From: Bradyrhizobium sp.
GTDB taxonomy: Bacteria; Pseudomonadota; Alphaproteobacteria; Rhizobiales; Xanthobacteraceae
NCBI GenBank assembly: GCA_028290165.1
Contig: JAQGKJ010000848.1
Location: forward strand, 1-9,664
DNA: 9,664 bases
Direction: 5' to 3'
Shown: positions 6,271 to 9,664 of the stretch, one piece after another
Layout of the letters: each line of letters opens with the position of its first letter
Numbering within the stretch: position 1 is the first letter of the stretch
Position numbers and translations under genes: made by a program
The notes under the pieces: generated by a model
Told to the model about the DNA's origin: nothing
The model's input: the letters and a program-made list of their open reading frames with translations, nothing else
Databases searched by the model: none

Positions 6271-6347
6271 GGTCCCGTAGCTCAGCCGGATAGAGCGACG
6301 GTTTCCTAAACCGTAGGTCGCATGTTCGAGTCATGCCGGGATCGCCA
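6271..6347 (+). tRNA. tRNA-Arg (anticodon CCT)
   Basis: A complete cloverleaf of 77 bases with CCA encoded. The acceptor GGTCCCG pairs with CGGGATC (one G-T wobble), the D arm is GCTC/GAGC, the anticodon arm ACGGT/ACCGT has loop TTCCTAA with anticodon CCT, and the T arm GCATG/CATGC has loop TTCGAGT. It should read AGG codons, which are rare in high-G+C genomes. Five T bases follow the CCA directly. No convincing promoter was seen in the 145 bp upstream. Confidence 0.95.
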
Positions 6348-6453
6348 TTTTTCCAGAGGGTAAGCGTTTCCAGCCGCTAAGCACGCTCAGGCCTGCCGTC
6401 GATAACCTCGGGCGGTTCGCAAAATTGCGCGTCTCAAAACAATGCAAAGCTGC

Positions 6454-6750
6454 TCAACATCCTCGGCAGATGCTGCGCAGGCTTTGATAGACCGCGTCGT
6501 CGTCCCGTCGCATCTGCTGCAGCGATTCCATCGTCCTGGTGTCGGCGGCCGGCTCAGCCTTGCGTTTGGCGGCAAGCTCAATCTCCTGGCGCTGGTAACA
6601 GGCTTCGCGATCGGCCTTGGCCTGGATGAACCGGCATTGCTCCACCGCCGCCGGCGCGGGAGAAGCGCCGATCATCAGCGCGAGCACGACGGGTACGGGA
6701 AGCCGGCTTGCCGCTGCCGCCGCTACACGGAACTTACCCCTGACATGCAT
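6454..6750 (-). CDS. Small cysteine-containing secreted protein of unknown function
   Basis: The product has 98 residues from the ATG at 6750; GGGAT upstream is a modest ribosome site. The N-terminus has basic residues, then the hydrophobic run LPVPVVLALMIGASPAPA and a likely signal-peptidase site at about residue 34. The mature part is about 64 residues with four cysteines: Cys39 and Cys51 in EQCRFIQAKADREACYQRQE, and Cys95 and Cys98 in the terminal CRGC. The C-x11-C spacing ending R..CY recalls a motif in several small periplasmic proteins, but that is not a firm match. It starts 50 bp after the second ketopantoate-reductase-type gene on the same strand, so it may be its operon partner. Confidence 0.65.
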   Translation of the reverse strand: MHVRGKFRVAAAAASRLPVPVVLALMIGASPAPAAVEQCRFIQAKADREACYQRQEIELAAKRKAEPAADTRTMESLQQMRRDDDAVYQSLRSICRGC

Positions 6751-6800
6751 GCTGCCGATCCCGCTTTCTCGATGATCATGTTTTGCTTTTGAGCGGACGT

Positions 6801-7775
6801 TCAACCCTGGTACAGCCCCTTGTCGCGCGCCTGGCGGATGGCGAGGCCCGCCAGCAGATCGAGCATCGGCGTCGAAAGGGCCGCCGCCCTGGCGAACGCC
6901 GCCGGCGCTCTCACCAGCGCATCGATCTCCATCGGGCGGCCGAGTTCGTAGTCCTGCAGAATCGAAGGCTTGTGATTGGGAGCCGGTCCGGTTCTGGTAA
7001 CGCGTTTGACCTCGGGGAAACAGCTTTGAGCGATGCTGTTCGCCTCGTCGAGCAGGCGCGGCACCACATCGCGCAATGCCGGATCGTCCCTGACACCCCT
7101 GGCGGTTTGCCCGGTGATCAGACACAGCACCGACATCGACATGTTGGTCAGGAGCTTGGACCATATCGCCTCCCTGATCCGCGGCACCGGCGGCGATCTG
7201 ATCGAGGCTTCCTCGAGCACGGCTCTCAGCCGTTCGATCCGCACGCCCTCACGGTCATCGCACTCGCCGACCAGCAGCATGTTCCGGTCGGGTGAAAGAT
7301 TCGCGGCAATTCCGGGCTCGACGACCTCGTTCGACGAAAAGATCACGCCGCCGATGATCCGCTCGCGCGAAACCATCGCCCGCAATCGTCCGCCGGGATC
7401 GAGAAAGCCAAGCTCCGGCGGCGGCGGATGATCGGCGGCGATCCCGATGTCGTACCACCAGGGAATGCCGTTCTGGGCGAAGACAATCGCCGTGTCGTCA
7501 TGGAGCAGGGGCGGCAACCCGGTGACGAGACCGCCGAGCGAATTCGCCTTCAGTGTGCTGACGACAACATCCTGCGGACCAAGCGTCGCCGGGTCGTCGG
7601 ATGCCTTCACGCGCGCCGAAAATTCGGCGTCGCCCACGCGAAGCGTCAGGCCCCTTGCCTTGACCGCTTCGAGATGCCGCCCGCGCGTCACGCAGGAGAC
7701 GTCATGCCCGGCCAGCGCAAGGCGCACCGCAAAATGACTGCCGACGGCGCCCGCGCCGAAAATGCATATACGCAT
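6801..7775 (-). CDS. Ketopantoate reductase family protein (second copy)
   Basis: This 324-residue protein starts MRICIFGAGAVGSHFAVRLA, with the Rossmann motif GAGAVG at 7-12. LKAN is at 75-78, QNG at 101-103, Lys207 in IWSKLLTNMSMS, and the C-terminal KPSILQDYELGRPMEID holds Ser271, Asp275 and Glu283. The catalytic set of the PanE/ApbA family is therefore complete. The QNGIPWWY segment marks a branch different from the gene at 2759, whose equivalent is QNGIGNVAV, so the two are not recent duplicates. The real substrate may be a 2-oxo acid other than ketopantoate. The ATG at 7775 has no clear ribosome site (CCCCC precedes it), but it places the Rossmann motif correctly. The gene is divergent from an ABC substrate-binding protein, which suggests a catabolic or uptake-linked role. 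Confidence 0.88.
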   Translation of the reverse strand: MRICIFGAGAVGSHFAVRLALAGHDVSCVTRGRHLEAVKARGLTLRVGDAEFSARVKASDDPATLGPQDVVVSTLKANSLGGLVTGLPPLLHDDTAIVFAQNGIPWWYDIGIAADHPPPPELGFLDPGGRLRAMVSRERIIGGVIFSSNEVVEPGIAANLSPDRNMLLVGECDDREGVRIERLRAVLEEASIRSPPVPRIREAIWSKLLTNMSMSVLCLITGQTARGVRDDPALRDVVPRLLDEANSIAQSCFPEVKRVTRTGPAPNHKPSILQDYELGRPMEIDALVRAPAAFARAAALSTPMLDLLAGLAIRQARDKGLYQG

Positions 7776-8012
7776 GGGGGTAATGCTCTGTTAGAGACCC
7801 GACGATCTGGAATCCAGTTTCCACAAGCTTGCCGCCCAGTGCAATCAGGTTATTTGTATGCGTTCACCTCGTCGCCGGCTTCTGAGGCAGGATCAGGCCG
7901 TGCCTGCAGGGATATAGAGTCGGCAGAGGGAACTCACTGCCATTGCCGAGACATCGAGCCAATGCTTCAATCCAAATGGCCAGATAGAACAACGAACGTC
8001 GGAGGAAGCTGA

Positions 8013-9029
8013 ATGACCGGATTTGCGCGGCTCGTATTCGCGGGCCTGCTGGCGTTGACGGCGGGCGCGGTCGCGTCCTCCGATGGCCGTTGCGAAGAGC
8101 TTTTGAAAGCCAAACTCGGCGTGCTGCGGCTGTCGTCGTCGGCGCCGGTGTTCATCGCCCAGGACAAGGGCTATTTCCGCGACGCCGGGCTCGACATCGA
8201 ACTGAAATTCTTCGATGCGGCGCAGCCGATCGCGGTCGCGACCACTTCGGGCGATATCGATTTCGGCATCACCGCCTTCACCGCCGGGCTTTATAATCTC
8301 GCCGGCAAGGGCACCCTGAAGGTGATCGGCGGCATGAGCCGCGAAAAGGCCGGTTATCCCCTGATCGGCTACTTTGCGAGTAACAACGCTTATGCCGCGG
8401 GACTGAAGACGCCAAAAGATATCGCCGGCAAACGCGTGGCGGTGACGCAAGTCGGCTCCAGCTTTCACTATTCGCTGGGATTGTTGGCCGACAAATACGC
8501 CTTCAAGCTCGCCGACGTAAAAGTGCTGCCGCTGCAGTCGCTGTCGAATGCCGCCGCGGCATTAAAAGGCGAAACCGTCGATGCCGCGCTGTTGCCGGCC
8601 TCGACCGCGCGAAAACTGATGGACGATGGCGGGGCAAAACTGCTGGGCTGGGTCGGCGACGAGACGCCGTGGCAGTTGGGCGCCGTGTTCGCCTCGCCGA
8701 AAATATTGACCAACAGGCTGCTGGTGACAAAGCTTCTCGCAGCACTTGTTCGCGCCGACCACGAATATCACGATGTGATCCTGGCCGCGGTCACCAAGGG
8801 CAAGGCGCCGATCAACGAAGCGACAAAGCCGCTGCTGGAGATCATTGCCAAATACACCAACCTGCCGGTCGAGCAGGTGGTCGGCAATTGCGCCTATATC
8901 GATCCTGACGGCAAGCTCGACGTCAGGAATGTCGGCAACCAGATCGAGTGGCTGCAGGAGCAGGGTTTCGTCGACAAGGGATTTGGTGCCGACGCCATCA
9001 TCGCCAGGGATTATGTGAAGCCGGATTGA
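8013..9029 (+). CDS. ABC transporter substrate-binding protein, NMT1/SsuA type
   Basis: The 338-residue protein has GGAGGA before the ATG at 8013 and a signal peptide of about 21 residues (FARLVFAGLLALTAGAVA). No lipobox precedes Cys27, so it should be a free periplasmic protein. The mature start KLGVLRLSSSAPVFIAQDKG, with YFRDAGLDIEL next, is the hallmark of the NMT1/THI5-like binding proteins of nitrate, sulfonate, taurine and pyrimidine-precursor importers. AVATTSGDIDFGI at 75-87 and LKTPKDIAGKRVAV further on belong to the same fold. The C-terminal part (YIDPDGKLDV, IEWLQEQGFVDK) is also typical. The ligand cannot be read from the sequence. The ATPase gene follows 278 bp later, an unusually wide gap for such an operon. 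Confidence 0.93.
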   Translation: MTGFARLVFAGLLALTAGAVASSDGRCEELLKAKLGVLRLSSSAPVFIAQDKGYFRDAGLDIELKFFDAAQPIAVATTSGDIDFGITAFTAGLYNLAGKGTLKVIGGMSREKAGYPLIGYFASNNAYAAGLKTPKDIAGKRVAVTQVGSSFHYSLGLLADKYAFKLADVKVLPLQSLSNAAAALKGETVDAALLPASTARKLMDDGGAKLLGWVGDETPWQLGAVFASPKILTNRLLVTKLLAALVRADHEYHDVILAAVTKGKAPINEATKPLLEIIAKYTNLPVEQVVGNCAYIDPDGKLDVRNVGNQIEWLQEQGFVDKGFGADAIIARDYVKPD

Positions 9030-9047
9030 TGCTGATGCCAATTGAAG

Positions 9048-9166
9048 CCGTCATTGCGAGCCAGCGGGTCGCGCGAATGCGCGCCCGATGACAGGCTCCG
9101 CGAAGCAATCCAGAGCCCGGATGAAACACTATGGATTGCTTCGTCGCTTTGCTCCTCGCCATGACG
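9048..9166. repeat. Intergenic palindromic repeat, CGTCATTGCGAG family, second copy
   Basis: It begins ccgtcattgcgag at 9048-9060 and ends ctcgccatgacg near 9155-9166, so the outer arms pair with one mismatch. Inner arms gaagcaatcca and tggattgcttc match exactly. The left part is longer than in the copy at 1552 (an extra segment with gcgcgaatgcgcgc). It lies 18 bp after the binding-protein stop. Confidence 0.8.
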
Positions 9167-9177
9167 AAAGCCTCTTT

Positions 9178-9268
9178 CGTCATGGCCGGGCTTGTCCCGG
9201 CCATCCACGTCTGCCTTGCTGCGGTACTTTTAAGAACGTGGATGCCCGGGACAAGCCCGGGCATGACG
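9178..9268. repeat. Intergenic palindromic repeat, CGTCATGGCCGGG family
   Basis: The left arm (cgtcatggccgggcttgtcc and onward to ccacg) pairs with the right arm (cgtggatgcccgggacaagc and onward to catgacg) over about 31 positions with a few mismatches. The inner loop is about 28 bases. It follows the previous repeat with an 11-bp gap, so two strong hairpins of different families stand side by side between the binding-protein and ATPase genes. Confidence 0.85.
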
Positions 9269-9307
9269 GGGGCGAGCTAGAATGAACTTCGCAAAAGGAG
9301 ACACCAG

Positions 9308-9664
9308 ATGGACCTGATCGCCCACCATATCACTCACCGCTTCGGCGCGCTCGACGTGCTCGACCGTGTATCGTTCACGGTGCGATCGGGCGAGGTGGTC
9401 GCGATCGTCGGTCCCTCCGGCTGCGGCAAGAGCACGCTGCTGTCGATCCTGGGCGGGCTGCTGCGGCCGAGCGAAGGCGCGGCCGAATTGCGCGCCGCGC
9501 CGCCGCCGGGCAGCCTCAATCCGCTGACGTTTGTGTTCCAGGATTTTGCGCTGCTGCCGTGGTGCACGGTGGAGGCGAATGTCGAATTTCCGCTGGTGCA
9601 TACCGCGCTCGACGCCGCCGCCCGCCGCGCCGTCGTCGATGACGCGTTGCGTCGGACGGGCCTG
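9308..9664 (+). CDS. ABC transporter ATP-binding protein, nitrate/sulfonate/taurine type (cut by window edge)
   Basis: The frame is open from the ATG at 9308 to the right edge (119 codons), with AAGGAG seven bases upstream. The Walker A motif GPSGCGKST is at residues 35-43. The Q-loop is Gln78 in [20 protein letters not shown], the LLPW..V..NV form characteristic of TauB/SsuB/NrtD-type ATPases. The signature motif, Walker B and H-loop lie outside the window. It would energise uptake of the ligand captured by the upstream binding protein; the permease is expected next. The distance and the two repeats upstream raise the possibility of lower expression than the binding protein. Confidence 0.93.
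   Translation, partial: MDLIAHHITHRFGALDVLDRVSFTVRSGEVVAIVGPSGCGKSTLLSILGGLLRPSEGAAELRAAPPPGSLNPLTFVFQDFALLPWCTVEANVEFPLVHTALDAAARRAVVDDALRRTGL

Noticed and set aside
6134..6334. Minus-strand frame beginning MTRTCDLRFRKPSLYPAELR
   Set aside because: This peptide is the antisense translation of the tRNA-Arg gene, a frequent false gene call.
6418..6429. CGCAA/TTGCG palindrome between the tRNA and the small cysteine protein gene
   Set aside because: Only five bases per arm with a two-base centre and no T-run; too little to call a terminator.
6454..7164. Long form of the small cysteine protein (236 codons)
   Set aside because: The extra N-terminal part overlaps the second ketopantoate reductase gene out of frame. 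The ATG at 6750 gives a proper signal peptide.
8998..9264. Minus-strand frame starting MPGLVPGIHVL
   Set aside because: It is entirely made of the two palindromic repeats; such peptides recur wherever these repeats occur.

Overview
The window looks like ordinary chromosome of an alphaproteobacterium close to Bradyrhizobium or Rhodopseudomonas (Nitrobacteraceae). The grounds are high G+C, GTG starts with strong Shine-Dalgarno sequences, and several intergenic palindromic repeats of the kinds common in those genomes (arms starting CGTCATTGCGAG, CGTCATTCCGGGG and CGTCATGGCCGGG). This placement is inference from pattern; no database search was made.

Layout. Positions 1-1525 hold a divergent pair: an acyl-CoA dehydrogenase (minus strand, running off the left edge) and a short-chain dehydrogenase/reductase (plus strand). 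The gap between them carries a perfect inverted repeat that may be an operator. Positions 1552-2655 hold a palindromic repeat and two minus-strand genes of stress-associated families, a GlsB/YeaQ-type small membrane protein and a YidB-type (DUF937) protein. Positions 2759-4573 hold three plus-strand genes: a ketopantoate-reductase-family oxidoreductase, a 75-residue secreted peptide and a secreted CAP-domain protein. Positions 4583-5387 hold another repeat and a minus-strand secreted protein of unknown function with a candidate promoter. Positions 5586-6347 hold a secreted protein with two PepSY domains, written in lower-G+C, rarer codons, and then a complete tRNA-Arg(CCT) gene.

The right third starts with a minus-strand pair, a second ketopantoate-reductase-family gene followed by a small cysteine-containing secreted protein. 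Divergent from it is an ABC importer cluster of the nitrate/sulfonate/taurine (NMT1/SsuA) type: a periplasmic binding protein, then 278 bp holding two palindromic repeats, then the start of the ATPase gene, which is cut by the right edge. The permease is presumably beyond the window.

Functional links are modest. The acyl-CoA dehydrogenase and the SDR could act on the same CoA-linked substrate. The second reductase could act on whatever the ABC importer brings in. Five small exported proteins lie between 3885 and 6750. I found no mobile-element gene, CRISPR array, toxin-antitoxin pair, defence system or phage gene, and nothing I would call a new system. The best leads are the atypical PepSY gene beside the tRNA, the repeats that split the ABC operon, the hairpins that contain the stop codons of both stress genes, and the uncharacterised secreted proteins.
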